DNA of 64,000 bases, from the NCBI GenBank assembly GCA_009777235.1, contig WRMH01000012.1:1-64000 (forward strand), read 5' to 3'. Positions 1 through 8,592 of the stretch are shown here, one piece after another. A program made the translations under genes and the position numbers. Every line of letters starts with the position of its first letter. Position 1 is the first letter of the stretch. A model generated the notes under the pieces. That model did no database searches and was not told where the DNA came from. It saw only the letters and a program-made list of their open reading frames with translations. The DNA is from Oscillospiraceae bacterium (GTDB lineage: Bacteria > Bacillota > Clostridia > Oscillospirales > Oscillospiraceae).

Positions 1-102
1 TTCCCTTCTCCCCATTAGTCGGTGTTCGCGAAACCTGGAAGTTGCGGGGTTTGGGAGGAGCCCAAGAAAAACCCTTGAAGTTGGAAACCAAAATATAGAA
101 TT

Positions 103-118
103 CCCCCCCCCCCCCCCC
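103..118. repeat. Poly-C homopolymer (16 bases)
   Basis: An uninterrupted run of 16 C lies in an otherwise AT-rich non-coding stretch. No gene is supported in 1-407. A run this long can be a slippage tract or an assembly or contig-end artefact. The sequence before it (1-100) has no recognisable feature. Confidence 0.9.
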
Positions 119-253
119 GTGTCAAGCACAATATTTAGATTTCGGGGACTTTTTGAGAGTTTTTTTCATACTCTCTTATGCCTCTTTTTACATAATCTTT
201 ACATTATCCATATCATAACAAATATTAACGATGAAATAAACAAAATATTATGA

Positions 254-370
254 TATAATAATCGCAAGCGATTATTATACGGGCGATTTTAGTCATTTTT
301 CTCGCTGCTTACGCAGCAACCGAAAAATATGACACATTATATCATATTCGCTCCGCGAACATGATATAAT
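254..370 (+). promoter_or_regulatory. Nested hairpins and promoter-like repeats before the ABC-F gene
   Basis: Three inverted repeats follow one another. The first has 12-bp perfect arms at 254-265 and 268-279. The second is centred on gctgc/gcagc near 303-315 with outer arms in gtcattttt and aaaaatatgac. The third has 16-bp arms with one mismatch at 336-351 and 355-370. The motif atgatataataa occurs at both ends, and each copy contains a TATAAT that could be a -10 box (254-259 and 365-370). No good -35 box was seen. Hairpin-rich leaders are known for some regulated ABC-F genes, so attenuation is possible but inferred. Confidence 0.4.
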
Positions 371-407
371 AACCGCAGACCAACAACAAACGAATGGAAA
401 CCATAAA

Positions 408-2003
408 ATGATTACTGTAAATAATCTGAGTTTACAATTTGGCTCGGTTATCTTATTTTCAAAGGCCGATTTGCAATTTACGCCCGGCAACTGCTATGGC
501 ATCATCGGCGCTAACGGGTCGGGCAAATCATCATTTTTGAAAATCCTTGCCGGAGAGCTTGAACATTCTTCGGGCAGCGTTGAAATAAAGCCCGATGTCC
601 GAATGTCTGTGCTAAAGCAAGACCAAAACCTGTATGACGGCTATACCGTCGCGGAAACGGTCATCATGGGCAACGCCCGTCTTTATGAATGCGGCAAGGA
701 AAAGGACGCCCTCTATGACAAACCTGATTTTTCCGATGACGACGGAATTCGAGCCGCCGAGCTTGAAGAAGAATATGCCGAGCTGGGCGGATGGGAAGCC
801 GGGTCCGACGCTTCCGTGCTGCTGCAAGGCTTGGGTATACCCACATCACTTCATGACTGCCTGATGAGCACGATGGAGCCTCGCCAAAAGGTCAAGGCTC
901 TTCTGGCGCAGGCATTATTCGGAAAACCCGATATCATCTTGCTTGATGAACCGACAAACAACCTCGACGTCGGCTCTGTCGTGTGGCTTGAGGATTTTCT
1001 TGCCGACTATGAGGGCACGGTCATAGTCGTGGCGCACGACCGTTATTTTCTCAACACCGTCTGTACTCACATAGTGGACATAGATTACGGAAAAATCAAA
1101 ATGTACGTCGGCAACTATGATTTCTGGTGGGATTCCAGCCAGCTTATACAAAAGCTCCTCAAGGAAAAGAACAAGAAAAACGAGGACAAGATAGCCGAGC
1201 TTGAAGAGTTTGTACGCCGTTTTTCGGCAAATAAATCAAAGTCACGCCAAGCGACCTCGCGCAAAAAACTTATCGAAAAAATAAAAATCGAAGAACTTCC
1301 CGCGTCAACGCGCCGTTATCCCTGGGTCGGCTTCAAAGCCGAACGCGAACCCGGCAAAGACAGGCTCTTTGTCGCCGATGTTTCCAAATTTTCCGGCGAT
1401 GCCAAAGTTCTCGGCAACATCAATTTTACAATGAATAAGGATGACAAAATCGCGTTCATCGGCGAGGACGAAAACACGATTACAACAATGTTTAAGCTGC
1501 TCGCGGGAGAAGAGGAACCCGACAGCGGAAATATAAAATGGGGCGTATCAACCACTCAAAGTTATTTTCCAAAAGATAATTCGAAGTATTTTCGCGACGG
1601 CGAACTCACAATAATTGACTGGATACGGCAATACTCTGAGGACAAGCGCGAGAGTTATCTTCGCACCTTTCTCGGGCGTATGTTATTTACCGGTGATGAT
1701 GTGTATAAAGAAGTCCGGGTACTCTCCGGCGGTGAAAAGGTGCGCTGTATGCTCTCAAAACTCATGCTCTCGGGCGCCAGCGTACTGCTTCTCGACCAGC
1801 CGACAAACCATCTTGACCTCGAGAGCGTGGCCGCGCTAAATAACGGTCTTACAGACTTTAAGGGCAACGTCATTTTCACAACGCACGATCATCAGCTTAT
1901 ACAAACCGTCGCCAATAGAATCATCGAGTTCAAAGACGGCAAAATAACCGATCGTGTCATGTCATATGATGAGTATGTCGAGTCGCAAACGGTTACTACA
2001 TAA
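408..2003 (+). CDS. ABC-F family ATPase, YbiT/YkpA type
   Basis: A 531-residue soluble protein with two ABC ATPase domains and no membrane segment, typical of ABC-F translation factors that act on the ribosome. Domain 1 has an intact Walker A (GANGSGKSS, about residues 33-41) and Walker B (IILLDEPTNNLD). Its signature motif is replaced by MEPRQKVK, as is usual in the YbiT/YkpA subgroup. A charged linker (KEKNKKNEDKIAELEEF) joins the domains. Domain 2 has a clear signature (LSGGEKVR), but the Walker A region reads GEDENTITT without the lysine, and Walker B ends LLLDQPTNHLD with Gln for Glu. It is read alone and converges on clpC. The ATG follows a five-codon ORF (394-411) whose stop overlaps it. 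There is no strong ribosome binding site. Whether it gives antibiotic resistance cannot be told. Confidence 0.85.
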   Translation: MITVNNLSLQFGSVILFSKADLQFTPGNCYGIIGANGSGKSSFLKILAGELEHSSGSVEIKPDVRMSVLKQDQNLYDGYTVAETVIMGNARLYECGKEKDALYDKPDFSDDDGIRAAELEEEYAELGGWEAGSDASVLLQGLGIPTSLHDCLMSTMEPRQKVKALLAQALFGKPDIILLDEPTNNLDVGSVVWLEDFLADYEGTVIVVAHDRYFLNTVCTHIVDIDYGKIKMYVGNYDFWWDSSQLIQKLLKEKNKKNEDKIAELEEFVRRFSANKSKSRQATSRKKLIEKIKIEELPASTRRYPWVGFKAEREPGKDRLFVADVSKFSGDAKVLGNINFTMNKDDKIAFIGEDENTITTMFKLLAGEEEPDSGNIKWGVSTTQSYFPKDNSKYFRDGELTIIDWIRQYSEDKRESYLRTFLGRMLFTGDDVYKEVRVLSGGEKVRCMLSKLMLSGASVLLLDQPTNHLDLESVAALNNGLTDFKGNVIFTTHDHQLIQTVANRIIEFKDGKITDRVMSYDEYVESQTVTT

Positions 2004-2012
2004 CCGTTGTAC

Positions 2013-4466
2013 TTACGCAAGAGCGATTTTCCCGTCCTTGTCGGTGAGCTTTATCTTGTCGCCGCTTTTTATTTTGCCGTCAAGCATATGTTCGGCGACG
2101 AGGTCTTCTACCGAGCTTTGGATAGCCCGGCGCAATGGCCTTGCGCCATAGCTCGGGTTTTCGCCTTTTTGCGCGAGCAGGTCTATGGCCGTCTCATCGG
2201 CGGTCATTTCAATTCCGAGGCTTTCCATACGGCTGCCGACAACATCAAGCATTTTGCCGCATATCTCGCGTATATGTTCAGCGGTCAGTTTATGGAAAAC
2301 AATAGTTTCGTCAATTCTGTTTAAAAATTCCGGCTTGAATAAACGCTTTACCTCTTCCATGACCGCCTCGCGGATTTGCTCATATTCGCTGTCGCCGCTG
2401 TTTTTGTTTTCGGCTGTAAAGCCGAGCTTCGTGCGGCCTTCGGTAATGCTCCGCGCACCGGCATTTGACGTCATAACGATAATGGTGTTTTTGAAATCAA
2501 CCCGCCGGCCTTGCGAATCCGTGAGCCTGCCATCTTCCATGATTTGGAGCATTATATTGAATACATCTTCGTGCGCTTTTTCTATTTCGTCAAACAAAAG
2601 TACCGAATACGGCCTGCGGCGCACTTTTTCCGTGAGATTGCCGCCCTCCTCATAGCCGACATAGCCCGGCGGCGAGCCTATCATCTTTGAGGTGGTATGC
2701 TTATCCATATATTCGGACATATCTATCCTGAGCATGGCGTTTTCGTCGCCGAACATAGCTTCCGCAAGGGCTTTGCACAGCTCGGTTTTGCCGACGCCTG
2801 TCGGGCCGAGAAATAAAAATGAACCTATCGGGCGTTTTGGGTCTTTAAGGCCCACTCTCCCCCGCCGCAGCGCCTTGGCGATTGCCGTAACAGCTTCATC
2901 TTGGCCAACCACGCGCCTGTGGAGCGATTCTTCCATTTTGAGCAGCCGTTCGCTTTCGTCTTGCGTAATGCTTGTCACGGGGATACCCGTCCAGCCCGAG
3001 ACGATTATGGCGATGTCCTCTGCATCCACGCTCTTATTGTCGCCGCTCTTCGCCTTTTCCCATTTTATACGCTCCTCATCAATTTTCTCGATTAACTTTC
3101 TTTCGCGGTCGCGCACATTTGCGGCGCTTTCAAAATCCTGATTTGAAATGGCCCTCTCTTTTTCCTTGACCAGCTCGTCTTTTTGCGTTTCGAGCTTGCG
3201 CAGCTTTGGTGGCAGCTTGAGCTTTTCCATTCTGACACGCGAAGCCGCCTCGTCAATCAAATCAATGGCCTTGTCAGGCAAAAACCTGTCGTTTATATAT
3301 CTGCTCGAGAGGTTTACCGCGGCCTCTATCGCTTCGTCCTTTATTTTCAGCTTATGGTGCGTCTCATATCTTTCGCGCAAACCTTTTAAAATGGCGACCG
3401 TTTCTTCCCCCGTCGGTTCTTCAATAGTGACCGGCTGAAAACGCCGTTCGAGCGCGGCATCTTTTTCAATATGCTTTCTGTATTCGTTGATCGTCGTCGC
3501 GCCGATGATTTGCATTTCACCGCGTCCCAGCAGCGGCTTTATAATGTTTGCGGCGTCAATCGCCCCTTCCGCGGCTCCCGCTCCGATAATGGTGTGCAAT
3601 TCGTCTATAAACAGTATTATATCTCCGGCTTTCTGCACTTCGTCTATAGCAGTCTTTATGCGCTCTTCAAAATCGCCGCGATACTTGGTGCCGGCGAGCA
3701 TCCCGGAAAGGTCGAGCGTCACAATGCGCTTGTCGAGCAATGACTCGGGGGCGTTGCCCGCCACTATATCTATGGCAAGACCTTCGGCTATCGCCGTCTT
3801 GCCGACACCCGGCTCTCCGATTAGCACCGGGTTGTTTTTGGTGCGCCGGGACAAGATTTGAATGACGCGCTGTATTTCTGTTTCCCTGCCAACGACGGGG
3901 TCAAGTTTGCCGTCTTGCGCGGCTATTGTCAGGTCGCGGCTAAACTGATCGAGCATCTTTGTCCGGCTGTCTTTGCCCTTTCCTGTGCGCGACGTTACCG
4001 TCACCGGGCGAAACACGCTGCTGCTCACCGCGTTTACAAGATTTGTAAAAAGCGTGTCATTGTCGAGCCCCGTCATGTAAATTATCTGCGACGCCGTACA
4101 TTCCGCGTCGCGCAGCAAGCTAAGCAGCAAGTGCTCCGGTTCTGTCGGGCTGTATCCCCGCCTGTTTGCCTCCATGACTGCGTTTTCCACAATGCGTTTG
4201 CCTCTCGGCGAATAGCCTTGCGGCAACGCTTGCGTATATTCCGCGCGGCCTGATTTTTTTACTATCAGGTCGGCGATAAATTTACTTTGCAGCCCCGCGT
4301 CGCCAAGTATTTTCGCGGCGGCGCCGCCGTCGTCAAACGACAGGCCATACAATATGTGTTCGCTGCCAATGAGCCTGTGACCCAATTCAACCGCCACTTC
4401 CTGCGCGCGTTCAAGCACTTTCAGTGCGCGTTCCGAAAAACCGGGTATTCTGTCTCCAAATTTCAT
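2013..4466 (-). CDS. clpC: ATP-dependent Clp protease ATPase subunit ClpC
   Basis: An 817-residue AAA+ unfoldase that feeds proteins to ClpP and belongs to the CtsR heat-shock regulon. Domain order is two Clp-N repeats (about 1-150), AAA domain 1 with GEPGVGKT and FIDELHTIIGAG, a coiled UVR-type middle domain (about 420-465), and AAA domain 2 with GPTGVGKT and a typical C-terminal domain. Length and order match ClpC. It is the last gene of a ctsR-mcsA-clpC operon. The 108-nt gap to mcsA is filled with imperfect short repeats of tatatgc/ctatgc. Its 3' end lies 9 bp from that of the ABC-F gene. mcsB, which usually sits between mcsA and clpC, is missing here. Confidence 0.96.
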   Translation of the reverse strand: MKFGDRIPGFSERALKVLERAQEVAVELGHRLIGSEHILYGLSFDDGGAAAKILGDAGLQSKFIADLIVKKSGRAEYTQALPQGYSPRGKRIVENAVMEANRRGYSPTEPEHLLLSLLRDAECTASQIIYMTGLDNDTLFTNLVNAVSSSVFRPVTVTSRTGKGKDSRTKMLDQFSRDLTIAAQDGKLDPVVGRETEIQRVIQILSRRTKNNPVLIGEPGVGKTAIAEGLAIDIVAGNAPESLLDKRIVTLDLSGMLAGTKYRGDFEERIKTAIDEVQKAGDIILFIDELHTIIGAGAAEGAIDAANIIKPLLGRGEMQIIGATTINEYRKHIEKDAALERRFQPVTIEEPTGEETVAILKGLRERYETHHKLKIKDEAIEAAVNLSSRYINDRFLPDKAIDLIDEAASRVRMEKLKLPPKLRKLETQKDELVKEKERAISNQDFESAANVRDRERKLIEKIDEERIKWEKAKSGDNKSVDAEDIAIIVSGWTGIPVTSITQDESERLLKMEESLHRRVVGQDEAVTAIAKALRRGRVGLKDPKRPIGSFLFLGPTGVGKTELCKALAEAMFGDENAMLRIDMSEYMDKHTTSKMIGSPPGYVGYEEGGNLTEKVRRRPYSVLLFDEIEKAHEDVFNIMLQIMEDGRLTDSQGRRVDFKNTIIVMTSNAGARSITEGRTKLGFTAENKNSGDSEYEQIREAVMEEVKRLFKPEFLNRIDETIVFHKLTAEHIREICGKMLDVVGSRMESLGIEMTADETAIDLLAQKGENPSYGARPLRRAIQSSVEDLVAEHMLDGKIKSGDKIKLTDKDGKIALA

Positions 4467-4574
4467 TTGCTACCTCCGCTTACCTCTTCTATCTTCGCAT
4501 ATCGCATATGTTATATATGCCATATATGCTGCGCTATATACGTTGCGCTATCTACACTATGCTACCTATGCTAC

Positions 4575-5141
4575 CTATGCGCCGAGTTCTTTGATTTTAT
4601 CCCTAAGCTGCGCGGCTTTCTCGAACTCCTCATTTTGCACGGCTTCGCGCATTTGCGCGTTCAGCTCGCGGCGCGCCTTGAGCTTATCATCTACAGGAAT
4701 ATCGTTTGCGCGAGCGTCATTTGATTCTTTGCCAACGCTTGCGCAACCGCCGTTTGCCCGGCCGCAGCCTTTTGCGCGAGCGTCGTTTGAATTTACAAAA
4801 CCTCTTGTGAACGGGAAAAAGTCTCTGTCCGTATGCGGCGTTTGACATCCAAGTCCGCAGCCGCCCCCTGTTTGCCGCCCGGTTATCATAAACGGTATGA
4901 ACCCGAGCGCGGGTCCGCCCGCAAAGCCATCCATAAAACTATCCGCAAAGGCATCCATAAAGCCTTCCGATATGGCGGGCATTTGCGGCATTGCGTCAAA
5001 GAATCTATCGAAAACATGCTCCATATCATACCCTTCCCCGGCGGCGCAGGCACCGCACAACTGAGTTTCCGTAACCATGCCGTTCACACTTGACGCGCAA
5101 TAAACATTCACTTCATTTCTTCCGCATTTTTGACATTTCAT
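4575..5141 (-). CDS. mcsA: McsA-like zinc-finger protein with UVR motif
   Basis: A 188-residue protein with paired CxxC zinc-binding motifs at the N-terminus (CQKC, and CGAC after residue 30) and a C-terminal UVR motif (about 150-185) of the type that contacts ClpC. In Bacillus McsA activates the arginine kinase McsB and modulates CtsR and ClpC. The middle part is long, rich in Gly and Phe, and not conserved. It lies 21 bp after ctsR and before clpC, which supports the name. Because no mcsB is found in this operon, its kinase-activating role is doubtful and it may act only as a ClpC adaptor. The ATG is preceded by AAGGAGGAC. Confidence 0.85.
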   Translation of the reverse strand: MKCQKCGRNEVNVYCASSVNGMVTETQLCGACAAGEGYDMEHVFDRFFDAMPQMPAISEGFMDAFADSFMDGFAGGPALGFIPFMITGRQTGGGCGLGCQTPHTDRDFFPFTRGFVNSNDARAKGCGRANGGCASVGKESNDARANDIPVDDKLKARRELNAQMREAVQNEEFEKAAQLRDKIKELGA

Positions 5142-5162
5142 TTTCTTAGTCCTCCTTATGTC

Positions 5163-5618
5163 TTATGTGTTGTTCGTATGTATCAGCATCTGCTTTAATA
5201 TGCTCGCTCTGACGCTGTCCCGTTCTTCCGGGACGACAGGGCGCAGCGCGTTATTGCTGATTGCCGAGATTATGAGCCCGATTTCATTATTGCTGACTGC
5301 TTTCGCGTTTTTCAAATTTGTAAGCAAAGCCGCCGCCGTGCCGGAGTCAATGCTGTCACCAATCGCATTGACGGTGTGCATGATGAGGATTTGGGCATCC
5401 ATATTTATACGGCGTATTCGGATGTAACCGCCTCCTCCGCGCCTGCTCTCTACAATGTAGCCGTGCTCCGGCGAAAATCTTGTCGAAATGACATAGTTGA
5501 TTTGGCTCGGAACACACTTGAAGCGATTTGCCAGCTCCGCCCGCTGCAGCTCCGCCGTTCCTTCGCTGTCACTTAGCATTTCATCTATGAATCCCGCGAT
5601 AATATCGCTCACGCCCAA
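5163..5618 (-). CDS. ctsR: Transcriptional repressor CtsR
   Basis: A 151-residue winged-helix repressor of class III heat-shock genes. The N-terminal half carries the conserved DNA-binding part, with ELANRFKCVPSQINYVISTRF and the glycine-rich wing RRGGGGYIRI (about 55-70). The rest is the dimerisation and McsA-interaction domain. It is the first gene of the ctsR-mcsA-clpC operon. Two CtsR-type operators lie upstream at 5667-5683 and 5728-5744, so it most likely represses itself. The ATG is preceded by a GGTGAG sequence that can act as ribosome binding site. Confidence 0.93.
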   Translation of the reverse strand: MGVSDIIAGFIDEMLSDSEGTAELQRAELANRFKCVPSQINYVISTRFSPEHGYIVESRRGGGGYIRIRRINMDAQILIMHTVNAIGDSIDSGTAAALLTNLKNAKAVSNNEIGLIISAISNNALRPVVPEERDSVRASILKQMLIHTNNT

Positions 5619-5666
5619 TATATCTCACCTCACGTTGCATATGCCTTTTTTGTATATGTGTTTGAC

Positions 5667-5683
5667 TTTGACTATCTTTGACC
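5667..5683 (-). promoter_or_regulatory. CtsR operator, proximal
   Basis: On the minus strand this reads GGTCAAA-GAT-AGTCAAA, a full match to the Bacillus heptad direct repeat RGTCAAA-NAN-RGTCAAA. A further TTTGAC half-site overlaps at 5661-5666. It lies about 50 bp before the ctsR start. Confidence 0.85.
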
Positions 5684-5727
5684 TATGCAATATTTTACTT
5701 TTCTCCCGCAAAAAGCGCAACTCTTAT

Positions 5728-5744
5728 TTTGACCTTTTCTGACC
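5728..5744 (-). promoter_or_regulatory. CtsR operator, distal
   Basis: On the minus strand this reads GGTCAGA-AAA-GGTCAAA, a CtsR tandem heptad with one mismatch in the first half. It is 44 bp upstream of the proximal operator, so two dimers could bind side by side. Confidence 0.75.
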
Positions 5745-5902
5745 TTTATATGCTTGGCAAAATATAAAAATATGCCCTTTTCTTTCGATTGCGCTCTTTT
5801 TCGACTATATGCTCACTTTTTCGCGCTTTCCATGTTTGTTTTTTGGCGGGCGAATTTGTGTGCTATTATTGCGACCCGGCGAGGAAGGCTGTATTTTTAT
5901 CT

Positions 5903-6102
5903 AAGGTGCAGGGCATAGGCTGCGGGGAGCTTCGTAGCGGAGTAAATTAGAGACTGTAGGCGAAATAGCGGATAAGGTCGAGCACTGTTTGAGCAGAGCG
6001 AACAAAGTTCGCTCGGCGAGTTTGCGAAGACCCCGCTATGAGCCGTACAGTCACTTTTTACGTAGGTCTGAAGCTCCACGCAGTGTATGCTCTGCACCAT
6101 CG
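5903..6102. repeat. 200-nt long imperfect palindrome (MITE-like or structured RNA)
   Basis: Nested complementary arms run through the whole stretch. ggtgcagggcata (5905-5917) pairs with tatgctctgcacc (about 6088-6100). ctgcggggagcttc pairs with gaagctccacgcag. gactgta...atagcgg pairs with ccgctat...tacagtc. The tip is gagcgaac-aaa-gttcgctc. No gene is supported between 5745 and 6283 apart from this. A 23-nt piece of the left arm (5926-5948) recurs at 62728-62750, so parts of it are dispersed in the genome. It could be a non-autonomous mobile element or a folded RNA. Confidence 0.6.
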
Positions 6103-6283
6103 GGCGGCGGTCGCCATCACCTGAACTTATGATTTTGTAAAATCAAGGCAATTTCATCAAATAATCCTGCCAATTTTTGTGAAAAACAACAAAAGTGTAA
6201 GTATTGCAATTTTGTTGTTGAATATTCATCATTGCTATTGTAAACTACTCCTACCCATCGTCAAAAACGGAGGTTATGTAAAC

Positions 6284-7183
6284 TTGTTTGACGCAACGTA
6301 TATTGATAACTACAAAGACTATTTGGCCAACCAAAAATGTGTTTCGCACAACACGGTTTCCTCATATATCAGAGATATTACGCAATTTTCGGAGCATCTT
6401 CAAAATGATGAAGCTAATCAAACCGGAAATTTTGAGCGTGTGACAAAAGAAGATATACAGTTTTATATATCGCTCCTGCAAGGCAGCGGACGATCCCCCG
6501 CGACCATTTCACGCTTTATCGCGTCACTAAAATCATTCTTCCGCCGTATGATAGACGACGGATTTGACGGCCCGAACCCCGCGGCGGAAATTGATACGGT
6601 CTCATATGTAAAAAAGACCCCGGTCATCTTGAGCCGAGAGGAAGTGGAACGCCTGCTCGAACAGCCGGGCATAAACAGCATAAAAGGCTGCCGCGACAAA
6701 GCCATGCTTGAAACACTCTACGCTACCGGCATACGGGTCAGCGAGCTTATCTCCCTTGACATAAGCGATGTCAACCTTATCACGGGGCTTATCACATGCC
6801 GCAACGGAAAAGACAGGACTATTCCGCTATACGCGACCGCCGTAAGAGCCATAAGCCACTATTTGTCATTTTCACGCCCCGCTATGGCTGTGGCCGGCGA
6901 GGTTTCTTTGTTTGTCAATACGGGCGGCGGCAGAATGTCCCGTCAAGGGTTTTGGAAAATATTAAAAAGCTATCTTGACAACGCTCAAATAAACAAAGAA
7001 GTCACACCCCAGATGCTGCGTCATTCATTTGCCATGCATTTGCTCGAAAACGGGGCTGATTTACATTCTCTCAAAGAAATGCTCGGGCATACCTATTTAG
7101 CTTCGACACAGGTTTATGCGCGTATGATAAATCAAAATCTCAAGGATGTTTACGCAAAAGCTCACCCGCGCGCCCAGTTTTGA
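6284..7183 (+). CDS. xerD: XerC/XerD-like tyrosine recombinase
   Basis: A site-specific recombinase of the phage-integrase family, probably used for chromosome dimer resolution. It has an N-terminal SAM-like core-binding domain (about 1-90) and a catalytic domain with Arg in ATGIRVSEL, Lys in NGKDR, the HxxR box LRHSFAMHL, His in LGHTY and the nucleophile Tyr in STQVYARM. The TTG start at 6284 is chosen because GGAGG stands 10 nt before it and the 299-residue product has the length usual for XerD. An in-frame GTG at 6179 would add 35 unusual residues. The 3' end overlaps that of hflX by 22 bp on opposite strands. The name xerD rather than xerC is by resemblance only. Confidence 0.8.
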   Translation: MFDATYIDNYKDYLANQKCVSHNTVSSYIRDITQFSEHLQNDEANQTGNFERVTKEDIQFYISLLQGSGRSPATISRFIASLKSFFRRMIDDGFDGPNPAAEIDTVSYVKKTPVILSREEVERLLEQPGINSIKGCRDKAMLETLYATGIRVSELISLDISDVNLITGLITCRNGKDRTIPLYATAVRAISHYLSFSRPAMAVAGEVSLFVNTGGGRMSRQGFWKILKSYLDNAQINKEVTPQMLRHSFAMHLLENGADLHSLKEMLGHTYLASTQVYARMINQNLKDVYAKAHPRAQF

Positions 7184-8337
7184 TTTGCTATCATTATCAA
7201 AAGCTCCCGGATGCCTTTACCGGTTTTTGCTGAAATCTCGACAATGTTTTCCCCATGCCGCAGTACGTCGGCTGTCGGCATATCGCATTTGTTAAATGCC
7301 TCAATTCGTGAAATATCGGCCGCCCCGAGCGACCGCACCATATCGTCAACAATACGCGCCTGCTCCTCCCATTCGGGATTTGATGCATCAATGACATGGA
7401 TCAGTAAATCCGCGTGCTTTAATTCCTCAAGCGTCGCTTTAAAAGCCTCAACAAGATGATGCGGCAGCTTTCTGATAAACCCGACCGTATCTGATATAAG
7501 CACACTTGGCAGCGGCGCTGTACCTTCATATTCCCCGCCCGTAAGCAAGCGGTTTATATCCAAGCGGCGCGTCGTGGTGTCTAAGGTGTCAAATAATCTA
7601 TTCTCCGCAGGGATGTCCGCTCCCGTGAGCTTGTTTATGAGCGTTGACTTGCCCGCGTTGGTATAGCCCACCAACGCGATTACGGGCACGGCGTTTTTTT
7701 GGCGCTGCCGCCTTTGCGTGTCACGCACACGCATGACCTCGTCCAATTCTGATTTTAGCTTGTCTATCTTGCGCCTGATGTGGCGGCGGTCTGTTTCAAG
7801 CTGTGTTTCGCCGGGTCCGCGTGTGCCTATCGGCGCGCTTGTGCCTGTCTGACTGACAAGGTGCTTCCACATACCGGAAAGGCGCGGCAATATGTAGTTG
7901 TATTGCGCGAGTTCCACTTGCAGCCGCCCCTCGCGTGTGCGGGCGCGTCCCGCGAAAATGTCAAGTATGAGCGAGCTTCGGTCAAGTATCCGCAAATCCA
8001 ATTCCTCTGTGAGCGCTTTTGTCTGAGACGGCGACAACTCATTGTCAAACACGACGACGGTACAGTCGTTGCACTGTGCCATTTCTTTTATTTCTTTGAC
8101 TTTGCCTATCCCTATGAATGTTCTTGTATCCGGCTTCGGGCGGTTTTGCAACGCTCTGCCAAGGCATACACCTCCGGCGGTTTTAAGCAAAGCCTCAAGC
8201 TCGTCAAGGCTCTCCTCTGTGCTGCGGTCTCGCGGCTTCATGCTGCCGGCAGACAAGCCTATGATTATGGCCCGCTCGGCCTCTCCCGATTCTTTTGCTA
8301 TTCGCTCAAAGCTGTCAAGCGCGGTCTTTTTACCCAC
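7162..8337 (-). CDS. hflX: GTPase HflX
   Basis: A 391-residue ribosome-associated GTPase that splits stalled 70S ribosomes. An N-terminal glycine-rich domain with the GTP-independent ATP site (GPGETQLETDRRHIRRKI, about 170-190) precedes a coiled coil and a G domain with G1 GYTNAGKST, the Thr-rich G2 region TLDTTTRR, G3 DTVGFIRKLP, G4 FNKCD and G5 SAKTG. The C-terminal extension seen in some HflX is short here. The start at 8337 is preceded by AAAGGGAAC. The 3' end overlaps the xerD-like gene by 22 bp tail to tail. Confidence 0.92.
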   Translation of the reverse strand: MGKKTALDSFERIAKESGEAERAIIIGLSAGSMKPRDRSTEESLDELEALLKTAGGVCLGRALQNRPKPDTRTFIGIGKVKEIKEMAQCNDCTVVVFDNELSPSQTKALTEELDLRILDRSSLILDIFAGRARTREGRLQVELAQYNYILPRLSGMWKHLVSQTGTSAPIGTRGPGETQLETDRRHIRRKIDKLKSELDEVMRVRDTQRRQRQKNAVPVIALVGYTNAGKSTLINKLTGADIPAENRLFDTLDTTTRRLDINRLLTGGEYEGTAPLPSVLISDTVGFIRKLPHHLVEAFKATLEELKHADLLIHVIDASNPEWEEQARIVDDMVRSLGAADISRIEAFNKCDMPTADVLRHGENIVEISAKTGKGIRELLIMIANQNWARG

Positions 8338-8453
8338 TTTGTTCCCTTTCGTTTTGATTTGACAAAATCATAAGTATCCCGCTTCTGCAAGCGGTAAGTT
8401 GCATTATAGCTGAAATCAGTGGTGAGTACAAGCTCCAACTGATTTTGTTAAAA

Positions 8454-8518
8454 CATCACGCGCTTTGCGTGTGATGCAAACGCGTAGCGTTTGTGAGCCG
8501 AGCCGAATTCATTTCGGC
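8454..8518. repeat. Array of three short hairpins upstream of hflX
   Basis: Three hairpins follow each other: catcacgcgc-ttt-gcgtgtgatg (8454-8476, one wobble pair), caaacgc-gta-gcgtttg (8477-8493) and gccgaa-ttcat-ttcggc (8502-8518). They lie between the hflX start and the rpmE terminator. The rest of 8338-8592 shows nothing else. The hairpins have the same build (a short cgc/gcg tip) as those before the ABC-F gene and at 57086. Confidence 0.6.
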
Positions 8519-8541
8519 GAAGGCGATATATTAAATTGACC

Positions 8542-8574
8542 AAAAAACCCGTACCCTATATGATGAGCACGGGT
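8542..8574 (-). terminator. Intrinsic terminator of rpmE
   Basis: On the minus strand ACCCGT and ACGGGT form a 6-bp stem around a 16-nt loop and are followed at once by TTTTTT. It lies 19 bp after the rpmE stop codon. Confidence 0.75.
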
Positions 8575-8592
8575 CTTCGTAGATTGCCTTTG

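Noticed and set aside
2007-2324. Plus-strand ORF downstream of the ABC-F gene
   Set aside because: It lies antisense to clpC, which has a complete set of family motifs.
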